From: Spirosoma panaciterrae DSM 21099
GTDB lineage: Bacteria > Bacteroidota > Bacteroidia > Cytophagales > Spirosomataceae
DNA length: 64,000 bases
NCBI RefSeq assembly: GCF_000374025.1
Contig: NZ_KB893172.1
Coordinates: forward strand, 372,001 to 436,000
Direction: 5' to 3'
Shown in pieces: positions 9,376-17,807 of the stretch (the first letter of the stretch is position 1; every line of letters starts with the position of its first letter). The position numbers were made by a program, and so were the translations under genes. Below the pieces are notes generated by a model. It saw nothing but the letters and a program-made list of their open reading frames with translations. It was not told where the DNA came from and did not search any database.

Positions 9376-9440
9376 ATGATTCTTCGGCCTTGAGTCTGTT
9401 TAAACTTTTGGCAGTTGTCAGGAAAGCCTTTTCATCCCCA

Positions 9441-9480
9441 AACAAACAGCGCGAAGTCTTCCGGCTTCGCGCTGTTTGTT
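9441..9480. terminator. Terminator after ygiQ
   Basis: A 16-bp perfect stem (AACAAACAGCGCGAAG and complement) with an 8-base loop; the arms end in GTTTGTTT, giving a short U-rich tail. It lies about 65 bases after the ygiQ stop. The stretch just before it (9392-9419) resembles the outer arm of the 6177-6347 element. Confidence 0.8.
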
Positions 9481-9565
9481 TAAAGCCTGTGAATTTTATG
9501 CCATTTTCTTGCGCCTGTAAGAAATGGACTCCCGATGCGTACTAATAGGGTAAACCGATGAGGCA

Positions 9566-10078
9566 ATGACGGAATCCGAGCAGAATCATACGTTTAACCT
9601 GTGGCTTCGGCAACACAAAGTCCAGATTTTTAAGATTGTGCGGGCCTATGCATCGACCGAAATGGATCAGGACGATCTGTTTCAGGAGATTACCATTCAG
9701 GTATGGCACTCGATTCCGGCTTTTCGGGAAGCATCGTCGGTTAATACCTGGATTTATCGAATTGCGCTCAATACGGCCATTAAGTGGGTTGGCAAAGAAC
9801 ATAAGCATTCGGAAAGACGCGAATCGCTGGATAACGTTCAGGTTATCTTACAGGAAGCCAAAGTGCCGCCCGATGAGCGCCTGACCTGGCTTTACGAAGA
9901 GATTCATAAACTCGACGAAATCGATCGCTCCCTTACCCTATTGCTCCTCGATGGGTTCAGCTATAAAGAAATGGCAACTATGCTGGGGATTACCGAGTCG
10001 AATGTGGGGGTGAAAATCAATCGAATCAAGAAACAACTGATCGCCCGATCAAAACAACTGAATACGTATGGAATTTGA
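9566..10078 (+). CDS. ECF-type RNA polymerase sigma factor
   Basis: A 170-residue sigma-70 family protein of ECF size. Region 2 is visible as DQDDLFQEITIQVWHSIPAF followed by SVNTWIYRIALNTAI. Region 4 is TLLLLDGFSYKEMATMLGI with the recognition helix TESNVGVKINRIKKQL. It would direct RNA polymerase to a specific promoter set. The next gene overlaps its end by 11 bases, so the two are co-translated and the partner is a candidate regulator. The target promoters cannot be seen here. Confidence 0.93.
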   Translation: MTESEQNHTFNLWLRQHKVQIFKIVRAYASTEMDQDDLFQEITIQVWHSIPAFREASSVNTWIYRIALNTAIKWVGKEHKHSERRESLDNVQVILQEAKVPPDERLTWLYEEIHKLDEIDRSLTLLLLDGFSYKEMATMLGITESNVGVKINRIKKQLIARSKQLNTYGI

Positions 10079-10637
10079 CGAACTGCAAAAAATCTGGGAC
10101 TCTCAAAATCAACAGGCCATGTATAGGATTAATGAAGATGCACTGCACAACCGCATTCATACGAAAAAACAGAAGGCCAGCCGCATAACCGCGATCAGCG
10201 AGGGGCTACTGATAGGCGTCAATGCCGGGGCTGGTTGTTTCGTACTGGCTCTGGCAGGTTCCAAGTCGGGTAGTACGCTTTTTATGAATCTGCTGGCAGG
10301 CTGGATGCTGGTGACGGCCGTTGCTGTTTTGGTGAGCCGAATTCGTAGGCTACGACGCGAAAATCGATTCGACCGTTCGCTGTTTGGCGAACTGGATCAT
10401 GCCATCGCGATGGCAACCTATCAGGTGCGTCTTTCACAGCTTATGCGCTGGAACAATTTGCCGATTGCTTTACTGGTTGTGTCGGGTGTATGGAGCGGAG
10501 GACAGTCGCTGTATCTTGCTTTGGCGCTGGTTGTTTTCTTCATACTGGTCAATTTTGCCACTGGGTGGGAACACCGCTTTTACATCGCCCGGAAATTGGA
10601 ACTGGAAACGTTGCAGAAAAAACTACAGCAGGGGTAG
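10068..10637 (+). CDS. Membrane protein co-transcribed with the ECF sigma factor
   Basis: A 189-residue protein starting inside the sigma gene (11-base overlap). A soluble N-terminus of about 40 residues precedes two hydrophobic segments (about 43-62 and 67-87). A charged loop with RRLRRENRFDRS follows, then two more hydrophobic segments (about 123-140 and 142-162). The C-terminus is charged. It lacks a recognisable zinc-containing anti-sigma motif. By position it is a candidate membrane anti-sigma factor or sensor for the sigma factor, but this is inference from coupling only. Confidence 0.75.
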   Translation: MEFDELQKIWDSQNQQAMYRINEDALHNRIHTKKQKASRITAISEGLLIGVNAGAGCFVLALAGSKSGSTLFMNLLAGWMLVTAVAVLVSRIRRLRRENRFDRSLFGELDHAIAMATYQVRLSQLMRWNNLPIALLVVSGVWSGGQSLYLALALVVFFILVNFATGWEHRFYIARKLELETLQKKLQQG

Positions 10638-10723
10638 TATACCTTAAGCAACAAAGCAGGGGTGGCAGCTTCCAATCAGGCAGTGGGGGTTGGTAGCGAT
10701 TTATGCCTTGATTGTCAGTTATA

Positions 10724-10753
10724 TTGACTTGTTCATCGTTATATGTAATCTTG
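10724..10753 (+). promoter_or_regulatory. Bacteroidota-type promoter of the Crp-like gene
   Basis: TTG at 10724-10726, a 19-base spacer, then TAATCTTG at 10746-10753, close to the Bacteroidota -33/-7 consensus (TTG ... TAnnTTTG). It lies just upstream of the start at 10779. Confidence 0.5.
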
Positions 10754-10778
10754 CAGGGTTAAAAAAAGCCCGCCCTGC

Positions 10779-11369
10779 ATGTCTCCTGTTCTGGCTATCA
10801 TTGATGAAATAGGGCGTCATATCCGCCTATCGCCCGATTCAACCAGTGCATTGCTATCCGTTTTAACTTATAAAGAAGTAGCCCGAAAAGAACATATTGT
10901 ACCCATGCATGCGGTACATGAGCACATCTCATTTATTCATAGTGGGTGCGTGCGGGAATATTATTTGACCGATCAATCCGAAGAAGTTGTGGTATGGTTT
11001 GGCTTTGAGCGGGATATAGCCGTATCGCTGCCAAGTTTTGTGTTGCAGCAGCCCGCCCGAACAGCCATTCAGGCGCTGGAGCCTACAACCATCCTACAGG
11101 TGAGCCGGACCGATCTCTATAATCTCTACGATCAGTTTCATGATCTTGAACGGCTGGGTCGCTTACTGGCAGAGGAAAACCTGATTAAAACGGATTTCCA
11201 TATTCACTGCTTACAGGCTTTAACGGCCAAACAGCGCTACGAAGCGGTACTAGCGCAATATCCTCAGCTTGGGCAGCGTGTTCCGCTATCCATGATTGCC
11301 TCTTACCTGGGTATTACCAAAGAAACCCTGAGCCGTATTCGGGCAAAACCGGGCAATTCGTCATCATAA
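10779..11369 (+). CDS. Crp/Fnr family transcriptional regulator
   Basis: A 196-residue protein with an N-terminal cyclic-nucleotide-binding-like beta barrel (about 20-110; FIHSGCVREYYL, WFGFERDIAVSL) and a C-terminal winged helix with IASYLGITKETLSRIR. The recognition helix matches the common short Bacteroidota Crp-like regulators. The effector is unlikely to be cAMP, since the phosphate-binding cassette of Crp is not evident. The following sulfatase gene is 118 bases downstream in the same direction, but no link is shown. Confidence 0.9.
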   Translation: MSPVLAIIDEIGRHIRLSPDSTSALLSVLTYKEVARKEHIVPMHAVHEHISFIHSGCVREYYLTDQSEEVVVWFGFERDIAVSLPSFVLQQPARTAIQALEPTTILQVSRTDLYNLYDQFHDLERLGRLLAEENLIKTDFHIHCLQALTAKQRYEAVLAQYPQLGQRVPLSMIASYLGITKETLSRIRAKPGNSSS

Positions 11370-11487
11370 CCCTTTACCTGTCAGGCTCCCTCATGGCCTC
11401 GCCCGTCGTCACCGTAGAGTCTGTATCCATCAGACAGGGTCGGTAGAGAGTCGGCATTAGGTACTTTCCTGAAAAAGACAGGTTTGT

Positions 11488-13119
11488 ATGGCTTTCTCTT
11501 CAACAAAACGGATAGGGGTGCGGCTAGTTATGCGTCAATGGAGGCATTCAGGACAACGGTTCATCCGGTGGGTATTGCCCGTAGGCAGTGTGCTTTTGGT
11601 GGCCTTTATGACCCGAATGAATAGTCTGCCAAAGCAACCCAATATTATCGTTTTTCTGGTCGATGATATGGGCTGGCAAGATACGTCGGTGCCCTTCTGG
11701 ACCGAGGCAACCGCCTTCAACAAACGCTACCACACACCCAATATGGAACGTCTGGCGCGGGAAGGCATGAAGTTTACCAATGCTTACGCAAACCCTGTTT
11801 GTACACCAACGCGCGTAAGCCTCCTGACGGGTATGAATGCTACCCGCCACCGAGTCACGAACTGGACATCGCCCAACCGAAATACCAACACCGACTACCC
11901 CGACTCAAGCCTGAGTCCTGTAAACTGGAATCTGAACGGGCTCAGCCCGGTAGCCGACGTCGAACATACGGTTTATGCCACTCCGCTACCCGCTATTCTG
12001 AGCGACAACGGCTATTACACGATTCACTGCGGAAAAGCCCATTTTGGGTCGGCCGGAACCCCCGGTTCAAACCCCACGAATCTGGGATTTCGGGTCAATA
12101 TTGCCGGGAGTGAAATCGGCCATCCGGCCAGCTATCTTGGTACCGACAACTATGATCGCCCGGTCAATGGTAAGCCCAGCCGTAATGCCGTACCAGGGCT
12201 GGACCTCTATCACGGCACCGACACGTTCCTGACAGAGGCACTGACAAAGGAAGCCCTCAAAGCGCTGGAAGCTCCGCTGAAACAACAGCAGCCGTTTTTT
12301 CTGTACATGGCGCACTATGCGGTTCATACCCCTATCATGGCCGATAAACGATTCGTTGACAAATACCATCAGATGGGGCTGGATGGCACCGAAGCCAATT
12401 ACGCATCGCTGGTTGAGGGTATGGACAAAAGTCTGGGCGATATACTACAGTTTCTGGACGACCATAAGCTTACCGACAACACCATTATCCTGTTCATGTC
12501 GGACAACGGTGGCCTCAGTACAACCCCGCTTCGGGGAGGTCAGGCCCATACCCATAATTTACCCTTACGGGCTGGGAAAGGCTCCGTTTATGAAGGTGGT
12601 ATTCGCGAACCCATGCTGGTTCGCTGGCCCGGCGTGGTGAAAGCCGGAAGTACCGCCAGTCAGTATGTGCTGATCGACGATTTTTTCCCGACGATTCTCC
12701 AGATCGCTTCCGTCAAATCACCTAAGCTGATTCAGCCGGTAGATGGACGGTCGTTTTTGCCCATTCTCAGAAAATCGACCTGGTCTGATCCGTCGCGTAT
12801 GCTGGTCTGGCATCACCCCAATCGGTGGATTGCCCAGGAGGGGCCAGCCCTTGCGTGGGCCAGTGCCTGCCGCCAGGGCGACTGGAAACTGGTTTATCAG
12901 CATAAAACCGGCCAGCTTGAGCTGTATAATCTAAAAAACGACATCGGCGAACAACACAACGTAGCGGCTCAGGAACCCCAGCAACTAAAGCGGCTGACCA
13001 CGCTGTTTACGAACGAATTACAAAAAATGGGAGCCCAGATGCCGACCTTTACACACAACGGACAGGCGGTTCGCTGGCCTTCGGAGGTTTTGTCCAGGCA
13101 GTTGAGCAGCGGCAGATAA
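11488..13119 (+). CDS. Secreted sulfatase (formylglycine-type)
   Basis: A 543-residue alkaline-phosphatase-superfamily sulfatase. After an N-terminal hydrophobic segment (about 28-41) comes the metal-binding NIIVFLVDDMGWQD. The sulfatase signature CTPTR (Cys105-Arg109) follows; its cysteine would be converted to formylglycine, so a maturase is needed elsewhere in the genome. Further conserved parts are GKAHFGS, AHYAVHTPI and the second metal-binding segment MSDNGGLS. It probably hydrolyses sulfate esters of a polysaccharide or other substrate in the periplasm. No sulfatase-maturing enzyme or SusCD pair is in the window, so the substrate is open. Confidence 0.92.
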   Translation: MAFSSTKRIGVRLVMRQWRHSGQRFIRWVLPVGSVLLVAFMTRMNSLPKQPNIIVFLVDDMGWQDTSVPFWTEATAFNKRYHTPNMERLAREGMKFTNAYANPVCTPTRVSLLTGMNATRHRVTNWTSPNRNTNTDYPDSSLSPVNWNLNGLSPVADVEHTVYATPLPAILSDNGYYTIHCGKAHFGSAGTPGSNPTNLGFRVNIAGSEIGHPASYLGTDNYDRPVNGKPSRNAVPGLDLYHGTDTFLTEALTKEALKALEAPLKQQQPFFLYMAHYAVHTPIMADKRFVDKYHQMGLDGTEANYASLVEGMDKSLGDILQFLDDHKLTDNTIILFMSDNGGLSTTPLRGGQAHTHNLPLRAGKGSVYEGGIREPMLVRWPGVVKAGSTASQYVLIDDFFPTILQIASVKSPKLIQPVDGRSFLPILRKSTWSDPSRMLVWHHPNRWIAQEGPALAWASACRQGDWKLVYQHKTGQLELYNLKNDIGEQHNVAAQEPQQLKRLTTLFTNELQKMGAQMPTFTHNGQAVRWPSEVLSRQLSSGR

Positions 13120-13265
13120 AAGGAGATGAGCCTACCCAACTCAATAGACAGCCGTTTAATAGCGCTGGCCTGGGTTTGGAACGCAGCTATTATTTGATAA
13201 AAATCAATCGCTGATTTTGAAAAAAAGGAAAAACTTGCACAGAATAATCTAAATCCTTTTCATTG

Positions 13266-14546
13266 ATGAAAACCGGCATATCGCTATTAGCCCTGACAAT
13301 AGCCTGTTTGTGGGTTGGAGGCTGCACAACGGAGTCAACCCAGCGCACCAAACTCGATGTTACGAAATTGCCCAAAGCTACCCCCGAGCAGATGGAACAG
13401 TTGGTCGAACAGTTTATCGAAGCTAAAGAGGGCCAGACCATTCAGATTCCTGAAGGGTATTATGAGATGAACACCCAGTTGATTCTGGATAAAGTAAACC
13501 ACGTAACCATCAAAGGGGCGGGTATGTACAGTAGCGTTCTGTCGTTTAAAACCATCACGACCGGGGGCGAGGGTATGAAAATAGCGGGTAACCAGGTGGT
13601 GTTGGAAGGATTTACGGTCATGGATGCTCCGGGCGACTGCATTAAAACGCAGCACTGCGAAAACCTGACATTTCGGGCCATAAATACGACCTGGACCAAT
13701 ACGGACCTGGGTAAACATGGTACTTATGGCATTTATCCGGTGCAGTGCAAAAACGTGCTGATTGAAAAATGCGAGGTATCCCACTCCCGCGATGCAGGTA
13801 TTTATGTGGGCCAGTCCGAAAATATAATAGTTCGGGACAACGTCGTGTTTGAAAATGTGGCCGGTATTGAAATCGAAAATTCCGACAATGCCGAGGTGTA
13901 TAATAACCTGACCGAAAATAACACCGGCGGTATTCTGGTGTTTAACCTACCCGGACTGCCCAAAGCATTTGGTTCGCGTACGAAGGTGTATAACAATACC
14001 ATTCGGAGTAATAATCACGAAAACTTTGCCGATCAAGGGCCAGTATCCAACGGCAATGCCATTACGATGATTCCACCTGGCAGTGGTGTGGTGGTACTTG
14101 CTGGCAACGAGGTCGAGATTTTCAACAACAAACTTATCGACCAGAAAACGGCATCTATTTCCGTAGCCAGCTATCAGATCACCCAGTTACCCATTCCGAA
14201 ACATCCCGGCTGGTCGCCCTACACTACTAATATCTCCATTCACGACAATACCTTCGAGCGTAAGTTTGGCGTACCTGATCTGACTAAAGACATGGGGAAG
14301 CTGATTGCGGCCAAATGCCTGAAATCACAGGACATTGTGTACGACGGTATCATTGATGAAAGCCGGGGGAAAGATGTAACAAAAAATCCCATGAACATTT
14401 GCATTCGGGAGAAAACCGACGACCTGCGGTTTACACGCTTTTTGTTTCCTGCCAGCGGGAAAATGTCGGAGATCGAAGCCTTCTCCGATTCCAAACCGTT
14501 CAATTCGTGCCATGTCAGTGTAAAAACCGTTCCACCTGTGTTGTAA
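13266..14546 (+). CDS. Parallel beta-helix repeat lipoprotein
   Basis: A 426-residue lipoprotein. ATG 13266 is preferred over the TTG one codon before it, giving a signal with lipobox VGGC. The body is a right-handed parallel beta-helix with repeated short strands, for example NVLIEKCEVSHS, NIIVRDNVVFEN and NAEVYNNLTENN. It is followed six bases later by a diheme cytochrome gene. This pairing matches the family pair known as TIGR03805 (beta-helix) and TIGR03806 (HNE_0200/SO2930-type cytochrome). Beta-helix proteins often act on or bind polysaccharides, but the function of this pair is not established. Confidence 0.88.
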   Translation: MKTGISLLALTIACLWVGGCTTESTQRTKLDVTKLPKATPEQMEQLVEQFIEAKEGQTIQIPEGYYEMNTQLILDKVNHVTIKGAGMYSSVLSFKTITTGGEGMKIAGNQVVLEGFTVMDAPGDCIKTQHCENLTFRAINTTWTNTDLGKHGTYGIYPVQCKNVLIEKCEVSHSRDAGIYVGQSENIIVRDNVVFENVAGIEIENSDNAEVYNNLTENNTGGILVFNLPGLPKAFGSRTKVYNNTIRSNNHENFADQGPVSNGNAITMIPPGSGVVVLAGNEVEIFNNKLIDQKTASISVASYQITQLPIPKHPGWSPYTTNISIHDNTFERKFGVPDLTKDMGKLIAAKCLKSQDIVYDGIIDESRGKDVTKNPMNICIREKTDDLRFTRFLFPASGKMSEIEAFSDSKPFNSCHVSVKTVPPVL

Positions 14547-14552
14547 GCTTGT

Positions 14553-15728
14553 ATGCTCTATTATCGTACACGTAATCGGGGAGGGTTTAGGTTGGTTACC
14601 TGCAAACGAATGCTATCGGTAATTCGTCGTCGGAAGGTCCAACTCCTGGTTTTACTGGCCTTTGTCGGGATTGCCGTACAGGCTTGTTTTAGTCCGAATC
14701 AAGCGGCTGAGACTCATCCGTCTGCGTTGGATTTCAGTCAATTTCCCCTGAAAAAACTCTCAGAATACGGTTTTTTTAAAGGCGATTTGAACGCGTTGCA
14801 GCCCAACGATCGGGTGCTGGCTTATGAGCCTGCCGCTACCCTGTTTACAGATTATGCTTTCAAGCAACGGTTTGTCTGGATGCCCGAAGGTACATCGGCA
14901 ACGTTTGAGGCTTCGCAACCCGACGAGCCACTGAACTTTCCTGACCGAGCCATTCTGATTAAAAATTTCTATTACCCTGCCGATTTTTCGAAACCTACTG
15001 GCCAACGGCGTATTGTAGAAACGCGTTTACTGGTGAAACAGAGTGGTGTCTGGAAAGCATATCCCTATCGCTGGAACGATGAACAAACCGAAGCCGACTA
15101 TAAAGTAACGGGCCAAACCATTCCAGTAGGCTGGAAAGACACAAAGGGGCAGTTGCAGAGCATCCGTTATGCCATGCCCAATAAAAATCAGTGTAAAAGC
15201 TGCCATACCCGCAACGACATTCTGATGCCCATTGGCCCTAAAGTGAAGCAACTAAATCACCCGTATGCCTATGCTGATGGCATCGAAAACCAGCTCAGCC
15301 GCTGGATGAAGATGGGGTACCTGAAGGCTACACCCGAAGCCATTGCCAACGTTACGCCCATGGTAGCCCTAAACGACCCCAACGCTTCGCTCGATGCCCG
15401 CGCCCGTTCGTACCTCGATGTCAACTGTGGGCATTGTCATAACCCTAAAGGTCCAGCAAGTACATCGGGGTTGCTGCTGAATTACGAAGAAAAAGATCCG
15501 TTTCACTGGGGTATATTGAAGTCGCCGGTGGCGGCTGGCATTGGGGCGGGGCCTTACAAGTTCGATATTAACCCCGGTCAGGGAACGGCTTCTATTATGA
15601 CCTTCCGTATGAACTCCGTTCACCCCGGTATTATGATGCCCGAGCTAGGCCGTGTCAGTATTCACCAGGAGGGAGTTGAATTGATCACCCGGTGGATCAA
15701 CTCGTTGAAAAAAGAGCAATACCGTTAA
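14553..15728 (+). CDS. SO2930-family diheme c-type cytochrome lipoprotein
   Basis: A 391-residue protein from ATG 14553; ATG 14610 is an alternative that places the lipoprotein signal (lipobox VQAC) nearer the N-terminus. It has two CxxCH heme sites: CKSCH at residues 214-218 and CGHCH at 292-296. The conserved segment PEGTSATF and a final helix (ELITRWINSL) fit the TIGR03806 family. It would carry electrons in the periplasm, anchored to a membrane. It is probably in an operon with the beta-helix gene just upstream and ends at a strong hairpin. Confidence 0.9.
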   Translation: MLYYRTRNRGGFRLVTCKRMLSVIRRRKVQLLVLLAFVGIAVQACFSPNQAAETHPSALDFSQFPLKKLSEYGFFKGDLNALQPNDRVLAYEPAATLFTDYAFKQRFVWMPEGTSATFEASQPDEPLNFPDRAILIKNFYYPADFSKPTGQRRIVETRLLVKQSGVWKAYPYRWNDEQTEADYKVTGQTIPVGWKDTKGQLQSIRYAMPNKNQCKSCHTRNDILMPIGPKVKQLNHPYAYADGIENQLSRWMKMGYLKATPEAIANVTPMVALNDPNASLDARARSYLDVNCGHCHNPKGPASTSGLLLNYEEKDPFHWGILKSPVAAGIGAGPYKFDINPGQGTASIMTFRMNSVHPGIMMPELGRVSIHQEGVELITRWINSLKKEQYR

Positions 15729-15732
15729 CCGC

Positions 15733-15774
15733 TTCGAGCCTGATCGGAAACGGACGTTCTGGATCAGGCTCGAA
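15733..15774. terminator. Bidirectional terminator between cytochrome and HD-Pnk genes
   Basis: A 13-bp perfect stem (TTCGAGCCTGATC and complement) with a 16-base loop lies between two convergent genes and is followed by an A/T-rich tail. Confidence 0.75.
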
Positions 15775-15783
15775 AATAAACGA

Positions 15784-16893
15784 TTAGCTTACCTCAAAAA
15801 TCACCTCATGGGCTTCCCAAATGGCCGGAACCTCCAGTTTTTCCAGCATTCGACTAACGGCTGGCTCGGGTACCACGTACGTCCGGTTCTGGTTCTGCTC
15901 AGCCCGCCGGGTGTTGGGTACTTCCAGATAGACCAGCTTCACCCAGGCTCCATAGGTTACGAATAAATCGATCAGTTGCGAACGCAGGTTCCGGGTTATG
16001 TTGGTGGCATTCCAGACAAACGGTTGCCGACTTCGTAAATATGACCTTGCCTGTTCCTTCGCCATTTGCACAACCCGCCCGGTACCCCTTCGATCCAGCG
16101 GATCGATACCATACTGTCGTCGAATGACATCCAGGCTAACCACGGGCCAGTCCCGATAATGCGACAGAATGTAATAATCTTTCCCCACACCCGGTAAGCC
16201 ACTCATGACAACAACCGTTGTTTTTGTCTCGTCAAACAACGGAAAGTCTGGCGAAAGGTCGTCGCGCCGGAAGTACTGAAACCGGGTCAGGTTCGACGCA
16301 AACGGATAAGGCTTTCCAAAGCAATTCTGTTCCCGGCAAAGCTCTTCGAACAGATCAATTCGGTACAATAGCTCATCCTGATCGACGCAGACTCGTCCCA
16401 GCACATCTGCACGAGCCAGCAGACTAAGCCAGGCTGTGTTGACCTCCAGACTGGCCTGCAACAACGACTGGCGCGGATTCTCTTTTTCGAAAATCCAGAG
16501 CGGCAAGCCATGATAGCGAACGAGTTTGGCAATGGCTTCCCGCTGCGCAAAGGGTGTCGGAATCGTGTCGTATAGCAGCAGTCGAGCGGTTTGTTCCCCT
16601 TTGCGGGCGTGGCCTTTCGACGTGATCCGGCCATCATCTTCCTGCACGGTCGTCGAGCGTTTTTCTACGTCGTGTAGTAAGGCAGCAGCCCAAAGAATGG
16701 CTTGTTCGCCGGTTGGTAATGCCTGATAGTCCGGTAACGATACCAAAGCTTCGAGTACCATACGGGTATGCGTGGCTACATCCCCTTCGGCATGATGGAT
16801 CGGATCTTGCGGAACACCAACCATATCGCGGACGAAATCGAATTGATGCAACAGGTCGGGCCAGCTTTTTCGGTCGGTTAATTGCCAGGTCAT
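15784..16893 (-). CDS. HD-Pnk: HD phosphoesterase fused to 5'-OH polynucleotide kinase
   Basis: A 369-residue bifunctional end-healing enzyme. I chose ATG 16893 because it forms an ATGA overlap with the ligase stop and follows a strong GGAGG; a start 18 bases earlier is possible. The N-terminal half is an HD phosphohydrolase domain with His-Asp at 74-75 (AALLHDVEKRS) and further His at 34, 42 and 128. The C-terminal half is a P-loop kinase with GLPGVGKD (Lys238), the SLDVIRR motif (Asp255, Arg258) equivalent to the polynucleotide-kinase acceptor site, and a lid segment NATNITRNLR. The architecture matches Runella slithyformis HD-Pnk, shown to remove 2',3'-cyclic, 3'- and 2'-phosphates and to phosphorylate 5'-OH ends. 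Confidence 0.9.
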   Translation of the reverse strand: MTWQLTDRKSWPDLLHQFDFVRDMVGVPQDPIHHAEGDVATHTRMVLEALVSLPDYQALPTGEQAILWAAALLHDVEKRSTTVQEDDGRITSKGHARKGEQTARLLLYDTIPTPFAQREAIAKLVRYHGLPLWIFEKENPRQSLLQASLEVNTAWLSLLARADVLGRVCVDQDELLYRIDLFEELCREQNCFGKPYPFASNLTRFQYFRRDDLSPDFPLFDETKTTVVVMSGLPGVGKDYYILSHYRDWPVVSLDVIRRQYGIDPLDRRGTGRVVQMAKEQARSYLRSRQPFVWNATNITRNLRSQLIDLFVTYGAWVKLVYLEVPNTRRAEQNQNRTYVVPEPAVSRMLEKLEVPAIWEAHEVIFEVS

Positions 16894-17588
16894 GCCTTCC
16901 TCCTTTCCCACGCTAAGGGAGCGCGTTTCCAGGTGCGTGTCCAGTGCTCATCGGTCTGAACATGCCCTTTACGAACAAACTTAAAAACCCGATGTGGAAA
17001 CGCTTCGACGGAGTACGATGCTGCATCCCGAGAAACAACTCCTTCCATCGTACACGGTTCGCCCGTTTGGGCATCGACAGAGCCAAACCGACTTTCCTGA
17101 CTGGCAAACCACCGGATTTCTGTTTCAATGTTGTTGGGTTGCAACGGCTCCATTGCATTACCTAGTTCGGGCACTGTTGGGAAATCGAGTAAGCGGGCGT
17201 AAAACTGCGTTTCTTCCCACGACAACCAGACGTCCTGTTCGCGCACGGCAAAAACAAAGAAATGATTTTCCAGCCGTTCGTACCGGATGGAATGGACCGC
17301 AAACAGATTTTCGCCAAAGATTTCCAGATTGCCCAGATCGTGCCGGATCAATTCCCATCGTTGGCGGATGGTACGAGTCCAGGGTGATGTGGTTGGGGCT
17401 GCATGGGAACGGGCAAAAACGCCATAGCGGCTCAGACAGTTGTTTTCGCCATCCAGTTTTTCGGTATGGATAAGCGTTCGAATGTGGGCCAGGTCCGATG
17501 CATAGTCGTCGTTAATGCGGTCGTCGCTGGTAGTGCCGGGCGAAAAAGGATAATGGTACGTTCGGCCGTACTTGGTTGATAAAGCCAT
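16890..17588 (-). CDS. ATP-dependent RNA ligase family protein
   Basis: A 232-residue minimal nucleotidyltransferase of the RNA-ligase superfamily. The adenylated lysine is Lys44 in motif I (EKLDGEN). Motif Ia (FARSHA) follows, then motif III (EIFGENLF, 89-96), motif IIIa (FFVFAVRE), motif IV (MEGVVSRD, 181-188) and motif V (FKFVRKG, 202-208). There is no OB-fold or extra C-terminal domain, so it is short for an RNA ligase. It is the first gene of a pair with HD-Pnk, whose start overlaps its stop (ATGA). It would seal 5'-phosphate and 3'-OH ends produced by HD-Pnk. RNA rather than DNA as substrate is inferred from family and context. Confidence 0.9.
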   Translation of the reverse strand: MALSTKYGRTYHYPFSPGTTSDDRINDDYASDLAHIRTLIHTEKLDGENNCLSRYGVFARSHAAPTTSPWTRTIRQRWELIRHDLGNLEIFGENLFAVHSIRYERLENHFFVFAVREQDVWLSWEETQFYARLLDFPTVPELGNAMEPLQPNNIETEIRWFASQESRFGSVDAQTGEPCTMEGVVSRDAASYSVEAFPHRVFKFVRKGHVQTDEHWTRTWKRAPLAWERRKA

Positions 17589-17807
17589 CTGTCAAAAAAT
17601 TAGATACTACGATAAACACACGGCCTTCGGGGAGAAGGCTCTTTAGCAATGCCCAGTGTCGATTCGTATTACATGGCTTTTCAAACGGGTTTTGCGCGGT
17701 TGGTAGCTTCGCGCTGAGCAAAGATAAAAAATAGCAACCATTCCGCTATATTTCAGTCAAATAGCTACTACAAGTGGGCGTTTTGCCCATATAAAAATAG
17801 ATAATCC
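17589..17807. promoter_or_regulatory. Divergent promoter region of the RNA-repair locus
   Basis: This 219-bp AT-rich gap separates the ligase/HD-Pnk pair (-) from kptA (+) and must carry both promoters. On the minus strand 17726-17719 reads TATCTTTG, an exact match to the Bacteroidota -7 form TAnnTTTG, though no well-spaced -33 TTG was found. On the plus strand TATATTTC near 17746 is a weaker candidate. No operator palindrome is obvious. Confidence 0.4.

Noticed and set aside
16994-17473. Plus-strand frame opposite the RNA ligase
   Set aside because: The minus-strand frame carries all nucleotidyltransferase motifs, so this is a shadow.
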